Of a DNA stretch of 64,000 bases, positions 36,147 to 44,418 are shown piece by piece. A model generated the notes under the pieces. It was not told the DNA's origin and searched no databases. It was given only the letters and a program-made list of their open reading frames with translations. Both the position numbers and the translations under genes were made by a program. Source of the DNA: Streptomyces subrutilus (GTDB lineage Bacteria > Actinomycetota > Actinomycetes > Streptomycetales > Streptomycetaceae). The stretch is from NCBI RefSeq assembly GCF_008704535.1, contig NZ_CP023701.1, forward strand, positions 496,001 through 560,000, read 5' to 3'. How positions within the stretch are numbered: the stretch's first letter is position 1; every line of letters begins with the position of its first letter.

Positions 36147-36186
36147 CGCAGCCGTCGACGAGGGGTTCGAACCCCTGTGGGCTGCG
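36147..36186. other. Nested inverted repeat resembling a tRNA T-arm plus acceptor
   Basis: CGCAGCC (36147-36153) pairs with GGCTGCG (36180-36186), and inside it AGGGG-TTCGAA-CCCCT (36161-36176) forms a second perfect hairpin. The inner part looks like a tRNA T-arm, but no D-arm, anticodon arm or matching 5' acceptor is found in the roughly 60 bases either side, on either strand. It lies between divergent genes and may be an operator, 5' UTR structure or tRNA remnant. Confidence 0.5.
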
Positions 36187-36310
36187 GTATGCGGGGAGAC
36201 TAGCGAGGGCGACTGACATTCCACCCGGGAGGGTCGCGGTCCGGTTGGATGTCCGGTTCTGGGTACGCTCCACTGGACATTGACGCACGGTCGGTTCGAG
36301 GTGGAATTCC

Positions 36311-37048
36311 ATGGTTCGTCACATTCATCTGCCGGGAGCGGTCCTGGCGGCGGGCCTGCTCCTGGCCGTCGCGGGATGTTCGGGTCAGGTCGCGACCCCC
36401 GACGGGAAGGCGCCGTCCGAGGTGCGGCCCCCCTCGGCGTCGGCGCCCGCGGGCGGCGGCAAGCCCGCCGACGGCAAGCCGGCCTCCGGGGACGTCCTGC
36501 CCGGCATGGTGACGGTGGCCGTGGCCCGGACCCGGCTGGCCGCGCTGAAGGTCGGGCAGCCCGGCACGATGGCCGGCTACAGCCGGGACAAGTTCACGCA
36601 CTGGGCGCAGCAGGGCAACAAGTGCGACACCCGCGAGGTCGTCCTCAAGCGCGACGGCGCCGACGTCACGCAGGACGCCGAGTGCCGGGCCGTGTCGGGC
36701 ACCTGGAAGAGCCTGTACGACGGGGTGGTGGTGACCGAGGCCGGGAAGATGGACATCGACCACATGGTGCCGCTGGCCGAGGGCTGGCGCTCGGGTGCGG
36801 CGGGCTGGGACGCGGCCCGGCGCAAGGCCTTCGCCAACGACCTGACCCACCCCCAGCTGCTGGCGGTGACGGCGGCGTCGAACCGGTCCAAGGGTGACCA
36901 GAGCCCGGACCTGTGGCAGCCGACGGACAAGTCGAGCTGGTGCCAGTACGGACGGGCCTGGACCACGGTGAAGTCCGAGTACGCCCTGACGGTGACCGAG
37001 CCGGAGAAGAAGATGCTCGGCACGATGCTCGACACGTGCGCGTCATGA
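36311..37048 (+). CDS. Lipoprotein HNH-type endonuclease (DUF1524-like)
   Basis: Protein of 245 residues with a lipoprotein signal peptide ending in the lipobox LAVAGC (Cys23), then a Pro/Lys linker and an extracellular domain of about 180 residues. The nuclease motif is KMDIDHMVPLAE (Asp150-His151) followed about 40 residues later by AASNRSKGDQSPDLW, the usual DUF1524/HNH spacing. Similar secreted Streptomyces nucleases degrade nucleic acid for nutrients. The ATG at 36311 follows GAGGTGG. It is co-translated with a 97-residue protein through an ATGA overlap and is divergent from the DUF4132 gene. Confidence 0.9.
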   Translation: MVRHIHLPGAVLAAGLLLAVAGCSGQVATPDGKAPSEVRPPSASAPAGGGKPADGKPASGDVLPGMVTVAVARTRLAALKVGQPGTMAGYSRDKFTHWAQQGNKCDTREVVLKRDGADVTQDAECRAVSGTWKSLYDGVVVTEAGKMDIDHMVPLAEGWRSGAAGWDAARRKAFANDLTHPQLLAVTAASNRSKGDQSPDLWQPTDKSSWCQYGRAWTTVKSEYALTVTEPEKKMLGTMLDTCAS

Positions 37049-37338
37049 CGGGTGCGGCGGCCGCTCCGCGGGAGTGGGAGGACGACGTGCAGGCGGGCCC
37101 GGGCGGCGCCATGACCGACGAGGTCGGCGTGATCACCGGACCGCTGACCCTGCGCACGGTGGAGCAGGAGGGGGACTCGGTCCGGTTCGACGTCCAGTAC
37201 AAGGACGCCGACGAGTGGTACACCCTGACCGGCAGCCCCCGACCCCACCACGGCGACCCGGATTCCCTGCACCGGGCCGCCCTGGCGGCGGTCCGGACCG
37301 GCGGCGGCGCGCAGGCGCCGGAGGGCGGCGGGGCGTAG
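37045..37338 (+). CDS. Small acidic hypothetical protein coupled to the nuclease gene
   Basis: Protein of 97 residues beginning at an ATG that overlaps the nuclease stop. An internal ATG at 37111 is an alternative start. The core (GVITGPLTLRTVEQEGDSV then FDVQYKDADEWYTLTGSP) looks like a small beta-rich fold, acidic overall, with no signal peptide. The family is unrecognised. Being cytoplasmic and acidic, it could in principle neutralise nuclease before export, but that is only a guess from position. Confidence 0.62.
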   Translation: MTGAAAAPREWEDDVQAGPGGAMTDEVGVITGPLTLRTVEQEGDSVRFDVQYKDADEWYTLTGSPRPHHGDPDSLHRAALAAVRTGGGAQAPEGGGA

Positions 37339-37391
37339 GGCCGGCCCGCGCCCGTGCCGCCTCCGCCGCCCTCCGGGCCGGTGGTGCGCGC

Positions 37392-37410
37392 GCCCCGGCT
37401 CCCCCGGGGC
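37392..37410. terminator. Short GC hairpin between convergent genes
   Basis: GCCCCGG (37392-37398) pairs with CCGGGGC (37404-37410) across a 5-base loop, six bases before the stop of the minus-strand propeller gene. A weak but positionally sensible terminator. Confidence 0.4.
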
Positions 37411-37415
37411 CGGGA

Positions 37416-38489
37416 TCAGGTGATGCGCTTGCCGATCAGCGCGTTGTCCGGGTAGAGCGTGCTCCGGGCGCGGTTCCACCGGATGGTGACGGTCCACGTG
37501 TCGTAGGTGGCGTTGACCGCGGGGGTGGCGCTCGACGGGGCGGGGGATCCGGAGGGCTGCCGCCATCCGGTCCAGGAGGCTCCGCCGTCGGAGGAGCTGT
37601 TGATCCACGTCATGCCGTCGGAGCCGGTGCACGAGATGAGGATGCGCTGCTGGTTGGCGTAGCCGCCGGCGCCGGGCCGCACCACCGCGGTCTGGTTGCC
37701 CAACCGGGCCGCCGAGACCCCGCTGTGGCAGATGCCGCCGCCCGGGACCTGGTCGACGTTGGTCACCTGCCCGTTGCGCTGGTCGGTGCGGGCGCGGTAG
37801 ACGTGGCCGTCGCCCCCGGTGAAGTAGCTCTGCCACTCGGGCCAGCCGTAGCCCCACAGGGCGATCTGGCTCTCGCCCTCGATGTCCCGCGCGTTCCCGG
37901 CCAACTGGAACCCGAGGCTGTAGGTCCACGAGGTGCCGGGCCTGATGGTGCCGTTGTCGTGCATGAGGTACTCGTAGTTGATGCGGCCGTCGTAGCGCGG
38001 TACGTCGATCCGCAGGCTGCCGGTGACGGAGCTGAGCGACAGCCAGGGGCTGCCCATGGCCCAGGCTCCGGAGGCGATCTGCTGCCAGGGCGTCCAGAAG
38101 TTCGCGGAGCCGTTGTTGGCCTGGCTGTAGAAGATCTCCGAGTTCATTCCGCGAATGGCGACGAAGGCCCGGCCGGGCGGGAACTCGATGATCCGGGGCG
38201 GGGACGCCGTCCGGGCCGCTTCGAAGTTCCCGAGGGCGCGCCAGCCCCCGCCGTTGAAGCGGAACCAGACGTTGCCGTCGCTCCCCCGGACGACGTCGTA
38301 GACGTTGCCGCCGATGGTCGCGCTGTACATGGCGGACTGGGCGGTGGCCTGGCCGCCGAGGTTCTGCCAGGAGCCCTCGGCCGCGGCGGCCGGGCCGGTG
38401 GTGGCGAAGAGCAGGGACAGTGCGGCGGCGAACGCGACCAGCGCGGCCCGCCATCGGGGGAGGAGGCTTCTCCCGCGTGTCGATGTCAT
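37416..38489 (-). CDS. Secreted beta-propeller/lectin-like protein
   Basis: Protein of 357 residues with a signal peptide (basic start, Ala/Leu core, GPAAAAEG cleavage region). The mature part has repeated Trp/Gly motifs such as GNVWFRFNGGGWRALG, ANFWTPWQQIASGAW and GASWTGWRQPSG, the pattern of sialidase-like or PLL-type propellers that bind sugars. There are two cysteines (ICHSG, ISCTG) that may form a disulfide. No catalytic residues are recognised. The ATG at 38489 has GGAAAGGGG upstream. It is probably an extracellular carbohydrate-binding protein. Confidence 0.78.
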   Translation of the reverse strand: MTSTRGRSLLPRWRAALVAFAAALSLLFATTGPAAAAEGSWQNLGGQATAQSAMYSATIGGNVYDVVRGSDGNVWFRFNGGGWRALGNFEAARTASPPRIIEFPPGRAFVAIRGMNSEIFYSQANNGSANFWTPWQQIASGAWAMGSPWLSLSSVTGSLRIDVPRYDGRINYEYLMHDNGTIRPGTSWTYSLGFQLAGNARDIEGESQIALWGYGWPEWQSYFTGGDGHVYRARTDQRNGQVTNVDQVPGGGICHSGVSAARLGNQTAVVRPGAGGYANQQRILISCTGSDGMTWINSSSDGGASWTGWRQPSGSPAPSSATPAVNATYDTWTVTIRWNRARSTLYPDNALIGKRIT

Positions 38490-38547
38490 GGTGTTCCCCT
38501 TTCCTTCGCTCCCGACCGTAGGAGGAAGGGCCGGCGCCACCCGTCCG

Positions 38548-39018
38548 TCAGTGCGCGGGTTCTGTCCCGTGAGCGCACGAGGGGCGCGGTCGTGCACGGG
38601 CGGCCCCGGCCGTCGGCCCGCCGCCGAGCAGCTCGGCGACGTGCTCGTGTCCGCAGCGGTCGGCCCAGGCGAGGGGGGACAGGCCGCGGCCGCCGTCCTC
38701 CCGCTGCGCGGGATCCGCTCCGTACCGCAGCAGTTCCGCGACGACGTCCGCGTACCCCCAGCAGGCCGCCGCGCACAGCGGTGTCCCCTCGTCGCCGCTC
38801 CCGCTCTCCAGGGACGGCGAGGCCCCCGCGTCCAACAGGGCCCGGACGGCCGGGGCGGCGCCCTGCACGCAGGCGGCGTAGAGGGCGGTGGTGCCGTACC
38901 GGTCCGGTGCGTCGACCCGCGCGCCCGCCCGCAGGAGCCGCCGCAGGGCGGGTACGTCGCCGGCCCGGGCGGCGCCGACCAGCCGGCCGGAGGTCTTCTT
39001 GGCACGTCGTCTGTTCAC
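38548..39018 (-). CDS. Ankyrin repeat protein
   Basis: Protein of 156 residues built from about four ankyrin repeats (for example GDVPALRRLLRAGARVDAPD, then YGTTALYAACVQGAAPAVRALLDAGA, ending with GHEHVAELLGGGP), flanked by a basic N-terminus and short tail. It is a cytoplasmic protein-interaction module without enzymatic domains. The GTG at 39018 is chosen because the repeats start soon after it and the upstream extension is low-complexity. Its partner is unknown. Confidence 0.83.
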   Translation of the reverse strand: MNRRRAKKTSGRLVGAARAGDVPALRRLLRAGARVDAPDRYGTTALYAACVQGAAPAVRALLDAGASPSLESGSGDEGTPLCAAACWGYADVVAELLRYGADPAQREDGGRGLSPLAWADRCGHEHVAELLGGGPTAGAARARPRPSCAHGTEPAH

Positions 39019-39196
39019 GATCGGTGACGATAGCCCTCGGCGGCCGCCCGGCGCTCCCCGGATTCCGGTCGACGGCGATGCCTTCGCCTGCGCCGGAGCC
39101 GCGAGCACCCGGTCTCCCGTACCGACTCGTGTTCTGAGTCCTGTTCCGACCGCACCCATGCGACGGGCGTGGTGGCGGAGGGGCCGCGGGTGGCCC

Positions 39197-39442
39197 CTAC
39201 CTCCTGCCGAGGGGATTCCTCCTGCGGCCCTTGCCGGGGTGGTCGGGGTCGTCCTCGGCCGTCGGCAGGGCGGCGTGCCCGTCCGCGTGCGAGTTCACCC
39301 AACCGCACAGCGGGCAGGCGTAGCGGCCGTTCAGGCCGGCGATCAGCGTTCCGCACTGACGGCACTCGGTCTCGGTGATCTGCAGCGCCGACAACGGGGG
39401 TTCCTCATTCCCCGGTGGAAGCGCCGGTTCCCATCGCGTCAT
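39197..39442 (-). CDS. Small zinc-ribbon protein
   Basis: Protein of 81 residues with a zinc-ribbon pair CRQC...CPLC (about residues 27-46), preceded by an acidic Pro-rich segment and followed by a disordered basic tail. It probably binds one zinc. The ATG at 39442 lies inside the preceding zinc-ribbon gene, so the two overlap by 38 bases in different frames and are likely co-translated. A GGAGG lies about 12 bases upstream. No specific function is assigned. Confidence 0.66.
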   Translation of the reverse strand: MTRWEPALPPGNEEPPLSALQITETECRQCGTLIAGLNGRYACPLCGWVNSHADGHAALPTAEDDPDHPGKGRRRNPLGRR

Positions 39443-39560
39443 GGGTGCACGCTACCTCCGTGCCGCCCGGTACGGCGGCTGACCAGCCGCAATAGTTCGT
39501 GCAGATCCACCGCCCATCGCTCCCCTGCTGGGCGGCAGCGCCACAGTTTCCGCAGTTCAC
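39405..39560 (-). CDS. Tiny zinc-ribbon-like protein
   Basis: Protein of 51 residues starting at a GTG at 39560 with an AGGGGGA ribosome site 3 bases upstream. NCGNCGA and later WICTNYCGW supply two pairs of cysteines for zinc. It overlaps the following zinc-ribbon gene in another frame. The similar spacing WICTNYCGW / YACPLCGW suggests the two are distant duplicates. It lies 82 bp past the last kinase gene and may be on the same transcript. Confidence 0.58.
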   Translation of the reverse strand: MNCGNCGAAAQQGSDGRWICTNYCGWSAAVPGGTEVACTHDAMGTGASTGE

Positions 39561-39642
39561 GGCTCCCCCTCTCGGCTGCGTCCCATGGTCGGGTACGCAG
39601 GACCCGCACCTCAAGGGCCGGCCCGGTGCGGGCCGGCGGAGC

Positions 39643-41820
39643 TCAGTCGAGGGGGACGGCGGCGATGCGGTCGAGCGTCTGCGCGTAGAGGCGGTTGCCG
39701 CGCTGGACCAGTCGGTCCGCGCCGTCGGACATGCCGAGCGCGCCCGCGGACAGGGCCCACGCGGTCCGGCGCTTGTCGGTGTCCACCGCGACGACGGCCT
39801 GGCCGCCGCCGCCCACCGCCGTGTAGAGCTCGCCGCGGAACGGGTCCGCGACCGCGACGTGGCGGACGTCCCAGTCCGTGTCGTGGGTCCACGTCTTCTT
39901 GCCGGTCGCGTCGTCGTAGGCGTGGAGCGCCTCGTCCGCGACGTAGACGGCGCCGTTCAGGCAGACGGGCTCGCGGAGCAGCCCGTTGCCCCCCGGTTCC
40001 ACTCTCCAGGCGACGGTGCCCGCCACCAGGTCCACGGCCGTGACCCTGCCGTCGAAGTCGAAGGCGTGGCGGTCCGAGGCCGCCGGGGGGTACGTGCCGC
40101 CCGCCACCCCCTCGGGAGACGCCACCTGCTGGTCGGTGCGCAGCCGGCAGGACCACAGGAGGCGGCCGTCCCGCACGTCGACGGCGAAGATCCGCCCGGG
40201 GTCCGAGCAGATCAGGCGACCGCCGGAGACGACCGCCGACATGATCAGCGACTGGTCGCGTCCGCGGACCGCGCCCTCCATGCGCTGACGCCAGCGCACC
40301 TGCCCGGCCGCCAGGTCGTAGGCCACGGCCCAGGGCGGATCGCCCGGTCCGTCGGAGCGGTACGACGCCTCCAGGTAGAGGCAGGTGTCGTCCGCGGCCA
40401 GGACCTCGGTGGTGTAGGCGAGCTCGCCCAGGACGGCCGGGCCGGGCGCGTCCGCGCCGAGGCGGCCGGTGCGGGGGTCGAGGTATCCCGCGCTCGCGTT
40501 GCCGTCCACGTCGAAGACGAGGCCCGCGAGCCGGTTGCCGGCCCGGGCGATCCCGACCCGGCTGGTGTCGGCCTCCCACACGACGCGGCCGTCGGCGGGG
40601 GACAACCCGCGCAGGACGTCGTCGTGTTGGACGAGGACCTCGTCGGTCGCCACGGCCGGGCCGGCGGTGAACGGCACGACGACCGACCAGAGCGGGGCCG
40701 GAGGAGTGCCGGGCGGACGGGGGGTGGACCGGCCGGGACGGGGGGTGGTCGTGGGGCCGCCGGAGCCGGAACGGGCGCCGGAGCCGGTACCGGGGAGCGA
40801 GCCTGTGAGCCAGAGCGCGGTGATGCCCGCACCGGTGACGGCCGCGGCGGCCGTGCCCGTGAGCACGGCCCGGCGGGAGAGGGTGCGGCGCGGCGCGGGT
40901 TCGCGCAGCGGGGCGACGCCGACCGCGGCGATCTCGCCGAACCGGCGCGACAGGTCGGCGAGCAGTGTCTGCGGGAGCTCGTCGGCGAACGCGTCGGCGT
41001 CGAACCGCCCCCAGGAGGCGAGCAGTCGGTCCGGCGAGGGCCGGTCGTCCGGGTCGGGCGCCAGGCACGCGGAGAGCGTCCCGCGCAGCCCGTGCGCGTC
41101 GTCCGGTACGTCGGACAGGTCGGGGGCGACGCCGGCCCGCAGCAGTTGCAGGGTGTCCGCCGGGCCTCCGGTGTCGTACGGGCCGTGCCCGGACGAGGCG
41201 AAGACGAGCACCCCCCCGAGCGCGAAGACGTCGCCCGCGGCTCCGGGCCGTTCGCCGCGGGCCTGTTCGGGGGACATGTACGCGGGTGTGCCCGTGACGC
41301 CTCCGGGCACGGTGAGCCGGGGGCTGCCCGGGGCCTGGGCGAGCCCGAAGTCGATGAGCCGGGGGCCTTGCGCGGTGATCAGCACGTTGGACGGCTTGAG
41401 GTCGCGGTGGACCAGGCCGGCGCGGTGCAGGGCGGCGAGTGCCCCGGCGAGCCCGGAGCCCAGAGTGCGGACGGCCGCTTCGGAGAGGGGTCCCCCGGCG
41501 GCCACCGCCTCGGTGAGCGAGGGGCCGATGAGGTACGCCGTGGCCAGCCACGGCAGCGCCGCGTCCGGGTCGGCCCCGAGGAACGAGGCCGTGTGGTCCG
41601 CTCCCAGGACCCGGGCCGCCTCCGCCTCCAGGACCAGCCGCTCCCGGTATCCGGGCCGGTCGCGCAGGTCCGCCCGGACGGTCTTCACCGCGGCGAGCCG
41701 TCCGCCCGCGGAGCGCGCCAGGAAGACGGTGCCCATGCCGCCGCCGCCCAGCCGGCCGATCAGCGCGTACCCCCCGAGCTCCTCGGGGTCGTCGGGCAGC
41801 AGGGGCAGGACGGTGGACAT
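39643..41820 (-). CDS. Transmembrane Ser/Thr protein kinase with PQQ-like beta-propeller
   Basis: Protein of 725 residues. The N-terminal Hanks-type kinase is intact: glycine loop GRLGGGGMGTV at 22-32, ATP Lys46, catalytic HRDLKPSN with Asp140, and DFG at about 157. After an RRTLSRR stretch and one transmembrane helix (about 330-350) comes an extracellular PQQ/Trp-type propeller (repeats such as DGRVVWEADTSR and DGRLLWSCRLR). It probably senses an external ligand and phosphorylates cytoplasmic targets. The ATG at 41820 has GGAG about 11 bases upstream. It is the last of three consecutive kinase-like genes on this strand. Confidence 0.9.
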   Translation of the reverse strand: MSTVLPLLPDDPEELGGYALIGRLGGGGMGTVFLARSAGGRLAAVKTVRADLRDRPGYRERLVLEAEAARVLGADHTASFLGADPDAALPWLATAYLIGPSLTEAVAAGGPLSEAAVRTLGSGLAGALAALHRAGLVHRDLKPSNVLITAQGPRLIDFGLAQAPGSPRLTVPGGVTGTPAYMSPEQARGERPGAAGDVFALGGVLVFASSGHGPYDTGGPADTLQLLRAGVAPDLSDVPDDAHGLRGTLSACLAPDPDDRPSPDRLLASWGRFDADAFADELPQTLLADLSRRFGEIAAVGVAPLREPAPRRTLSRRAVLTGTAAAAVTGAGITALWLTGSLPGTGSGARSGSGGPTTTPRPGRSTPRPPGTPPAPLWSVVVPFTAGPAVATDEVLVQHDDVLRGLSPADGRVVWEADTSRVGIARAGNRLAGLVFDVDGNASAGYLDPRTGRLGADAPGPAVLGELAYTTEVLAADDTCLYLEASYRSDGPGDPPWAVAYDLAAGQVRWRQRMEGAVRGRDQSLIMSAVVSGGRLICSDPGRIFAVDVRDGRLLWSCRLRTDQQVASPEGVAGGTYPPAASDRHAFDFDGRVTAVDLVAGTVAWRVEPGGNGLLREPVCLNGAVYVADEALHAYDDATGKKTWTHDTDWDVRHVAVADPFRGELYTAVGGGGQAVVAVDTDKRRTAWALSAGALGMSDGADRLVQRGNRLYAQTLDRIAAVPLD

Positions 41821-41915
41821 GGGCGGCGGGCTCCTTCGTGCGGGACGGACGGAACGGGGCGGACGCGGCGGGCGGGGCGGGGCGGGCGGGGAAGGCGTGG
41901 GCGGGCCGTCGCGGG

Positions 41916-44381
41916 TCAGTCGGACGGAACCGCCACGACGGCCGAGGTCCGGGCGGCGAGCAGGAGGCCGGGGACGGCGACGAGCTGGAACGGCTCGCGG
42001 GGCGCCGGGCCCTCGGCCAGCCCCGTCTGCCACAGCCGTTTGCCCGAGGCCAGGTCGGTGGCGGTGATCCGGTGGAGGGTGGACAGGAACAGCGTGCGGC
42101 CGGAGGAGCTGACGACCATGGGCCCGAGCATCGTCCACTCCAGGTTCTCGTCGAGGCCCTGTTCCCAGAGCGTCCTGCCGGTGTCCGCGGCGACGGCGAC
42201 GACGGGACCGGTGCCCGCGTCGTTCACGCACAGCACGCCGCCGCCGAAGACGGGCGGGCCGTTGGTGTCGCCGACCTGGGCCTGCGATTCCCACAGCCCG
42301 GCGCCGGTCGTCAGGTCGTAAGCCCGCGCACGGCCGCGCGAGAGCAGGAACAGGCGGCTGGTGGCCGGGTCGACGGCGGAGGCGGCGCCGCCGTACACCT
42401 CGGGGTACGAGCGGTTCCACAGCATGCGTCCGGTCCGCCGGTCGAACCCCGCGATCGCCAGGGTGCGGACGGCGCGGACGTCGCGGTGGACACCCAGGTC
42501 GGGCGGTGGCACCTCGACGAAGACGGCCCCGGGTCCGACGGTGACGGTCAGGGTGTAGCCGAATCCGTCCGGGAGCGGGGTGCGCCACGTCTCCTTGCGC
42601 CGGTCCAGGTCGAAGGCAGCCAGCTGGTTCCCGCCCTGCGGGGTGCCGTTGCCCACCAGCAGCCAGGCGGTGGTGCCTTCGACGGCGAGCACCTTCGTGA
42701 GGTCCTCGTACCGCTGGAGCCACTGGGTGCGGCCGTCGCTCAGCGCGCAGAGCGCGAGCCCGGCCCGCGTGCTCATCAGCGCGCGGTCTCCGGGCACCGC
42801 GACGGGCAGGTTGAGCCGGTCCACGCCGGTGAGCTGCCAGGCCTCCCGGCCGGTGCGGAGGTCGTGCGCGTACAGCATTTCACCGCGGGTCAGCAGGAAG
42901 CGGCCGGTGCCGTACACCGGGAGCAGCCGGGTCCGGGCCGTGTCGTCGTCGACGCGCCACAGGGCGGCCGGCGGCATCCCGGGCACCCGGGGATTCGCGG
43001 TGGCGCGGGCGCCGGAGGGCGCGGACCCGTCGCCGTCGCGGGTGAGGGCGGACCAGGAGAGCGTCCCGCCGACTCCCAGGGCGGCGCCGGCGGCGCCGGT
43101 CAGCAGGCCGGAGAGGACCCGGCGGCGGGTGGGAGCGGAGGAGGGGGTGTCGGGGGCGGTCGGCGCCGTGCCGACGGCCGGTGCGGGGGCTTCGGCGGCA
43201 CGGTCCTCCGGGAGCGCGCCCGCGTCCCCGTTCCGTCCGCCGGCTGCGTCCCCGCCGGTCCCGTTCCCGGGTCCCTCCCCCGGTCGGCCGCCCAGGGGGA
43301 AGGTCGCGACCAGCGTCGCGGGGCGGCCTGCGGGCCCCCCGTCGTCCGCGTCCAGGTCGGCGACCGCCTGTGCGCGCACGGCGAGGGCGGCCACCACCCG
43401 GCCGGGCAGCGGGCCCGGGTCCCACCCCGGGCCGTCCGCTCCCGCGGTCAGCGCCCGGCACAGCTCGGCGGCCGTGGGGCGGTCGGCGGCGGAGGGGGAC
43501 AGCGCCGAGGCGAGGGCCTCGCCCGCCCCGCCCGGGAGGGAGGGCAGTTCGGGCCGGTCGTGGAGGGCCCGGTAGGCCAGGACGGGCGGCGGACCGTCTC
43601 CGAACGGCAGCCGGCCGGTGGCCGTGTGGACCAGCAGCACGGCGAGTGCGTACACGTCGGCGGCGGCGGAGGACGGCCCGCCGGTCGCCACTTCCGGGGC
43701 CATCCAGGCGGCCGGCACGGTCGACACGCGGCTGTGCGCCTCGGGCGCCGCGGGTCGCGCGCTCCGCGACGTCCGGCCGGCGCCGCCCCGCTGGTATCCC
43801 GGCTCCGGCTGCCGTCCGTGGTCCGGATCCGGCTCGGCCCCGGTCGCCGACGCAGTCGCAGCCGTCGCCGTCGCCGTCGCCGTCGCCGGGAGCGTGCGGC
43901 AGGCGTGCAGGGCCATGAGCAGCGGGCGGCCGGAGGTGAGCCAGACCCCGTCGGGTGCCACCGCGCCGTAGCCGATGCCGCGGGCGTGCAGCCCTGCCAG
44001 GGTGTCGGCCACCGCCGCGGCCAGTCGCACCGCCCGGTCCGGTGCCAGCGCTCCGTCCGGGGAGCCGGGCCGCGCCACGTCGGCGAGGGACACCGCGGGG
44101 GTGTACGCCAGGGCCAGCCACGAGGGGGCGGCGCCGGTCCGCAGCTCCAGCAGGTCCGCAACCCCCGGGACGGGGTCGCGGCGCAGTGCCTCGGCCGCCG
44201 CGTGCGCGGTCGGCGGTAACAGGCAGACCACGGCGTGCCCGTGGGCCCGGTCCCGGCCGAGGTACATGCCGTTCTCCGGAGGCGCCGGCCGGGGTCCGGG
44301 CCAGCGGGCCAGCAGCCGGTACGGCCCGGCGGCCCGCGGGTCCTCCGCAACCAGCCCCTTCTCCAGATGTCCGCCCCGCAT
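41916..44381 (-). CDS. Pseudokinase with PQQ-like beta-propeller
   Basis: Protein of 821 residues with the same kinase-membrane-propeller layout as its neighbours, but the catalytic motifs are gone. No glycine loop is seen, the strand that should carry the ATP lysine reads GHAVVCLLP, the HRDLKPSN site reads YGAVAPDG, and no DFG is present, whereas the substrate-lobe segment WMAPEVATGGPSSAAADVYALAVLL in part is kept. It is therefore probably catalytically dead and regulatory. A Thr/Ala repeat (four GTCGCC units) sits in an insertion. The transmembrane helix is at about 485-505; the propeller follows. The ATG at 44381 has GGGGAGGG upstream. Confidence 0.87.
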   Translation of the reverse strand: MRGGHLEKGLVAEDPRAAGPYRLLARWPGPRPAPPENGMYLGRDRAHGHAVVCLLPPTAHAAAEALRRDPVPGVADLLELRTGAAPSWLALAYTPAVSLADVARPGSPDGALAPDRAVRLAAAVADTLAGLHARGIGYGAVAPDGVWLTSGRPLLMALHACRTLPATATATATAATASATGAEPDPDHGRQPEPGYQRGGAGRTSRSARPAAPEAHSRVSTVPAAWMAPEVATGGPSSAAADVYALAVLLVHTATGRLPFGDGPPPVLAYRALHDRPELPSLPGGAGEALASALSPSAADRPTAAELCRALTAGADGPGWDPGPLPGRVVAALAVRAQAVADLDADDGGPAGRPATLVATFPLGGRPGEGPGNGTGGDAAGGRNGDAGALPEDRAAEAPAPAVGTAPTAPDTPSSAPTRRRVLSGLLTGAAGAALGVGGTLSWSALTRDGDGSAPSGARATANPRVPGMPPAALWRVDDDTARTRLLPVYGTGRFLLTRGEMLYAHDLRTGREAWQLTGVDRLNLPVAVPGDRALMSTRAGLALCALSDGRTQWLQRYEDLTKVLAVEGTTAWLLVGNGTPQGGNQLAAFDLDRRKETWRTPLPDGFGYTLTVTVGPGAVFVEVPPPDLGVHRDVRAVRTLAIAGFDRRTGRMLWNRSYPEVYGGAASAVDPATSRLFLLSRGRARAYDLTTGAGLWESQAQVGDTNGPPVFGGGVLCVNDAGTGPVVAVAADTGRTLWEQGLDENLEWTMLGPMVVSSSGRTLFLSTLHRITATDLASGKRLWQTGLAEGPAPREPFQLVAVPGLLLAARTSAVVAVPSD
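43864..43887. repeat. Hexanucleotide microsatellite (GTCGCC)x4
   Basis: Four perfect GTCGCC units inside the pseudokinase gene, encoding an Ala-Thr alternation in an insertion of the kinase-like domain. In-frame, so length variation would be tolerated. Confidence 0.75.
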
Positions 44382-44418
44382 GGTCACCCTCCCCTTCGTG
44401 CCGTCCGGTCGGGACGGG

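Noticed and set aside
36147..36186. A tRNA gene around GGGGTTCGAACCCC.
   Set aside because: No anticodon arm, D-arm or matching 5' acceptor strand could be placed on either strand; the T-loop pairing is also imperfect for a tRNA.
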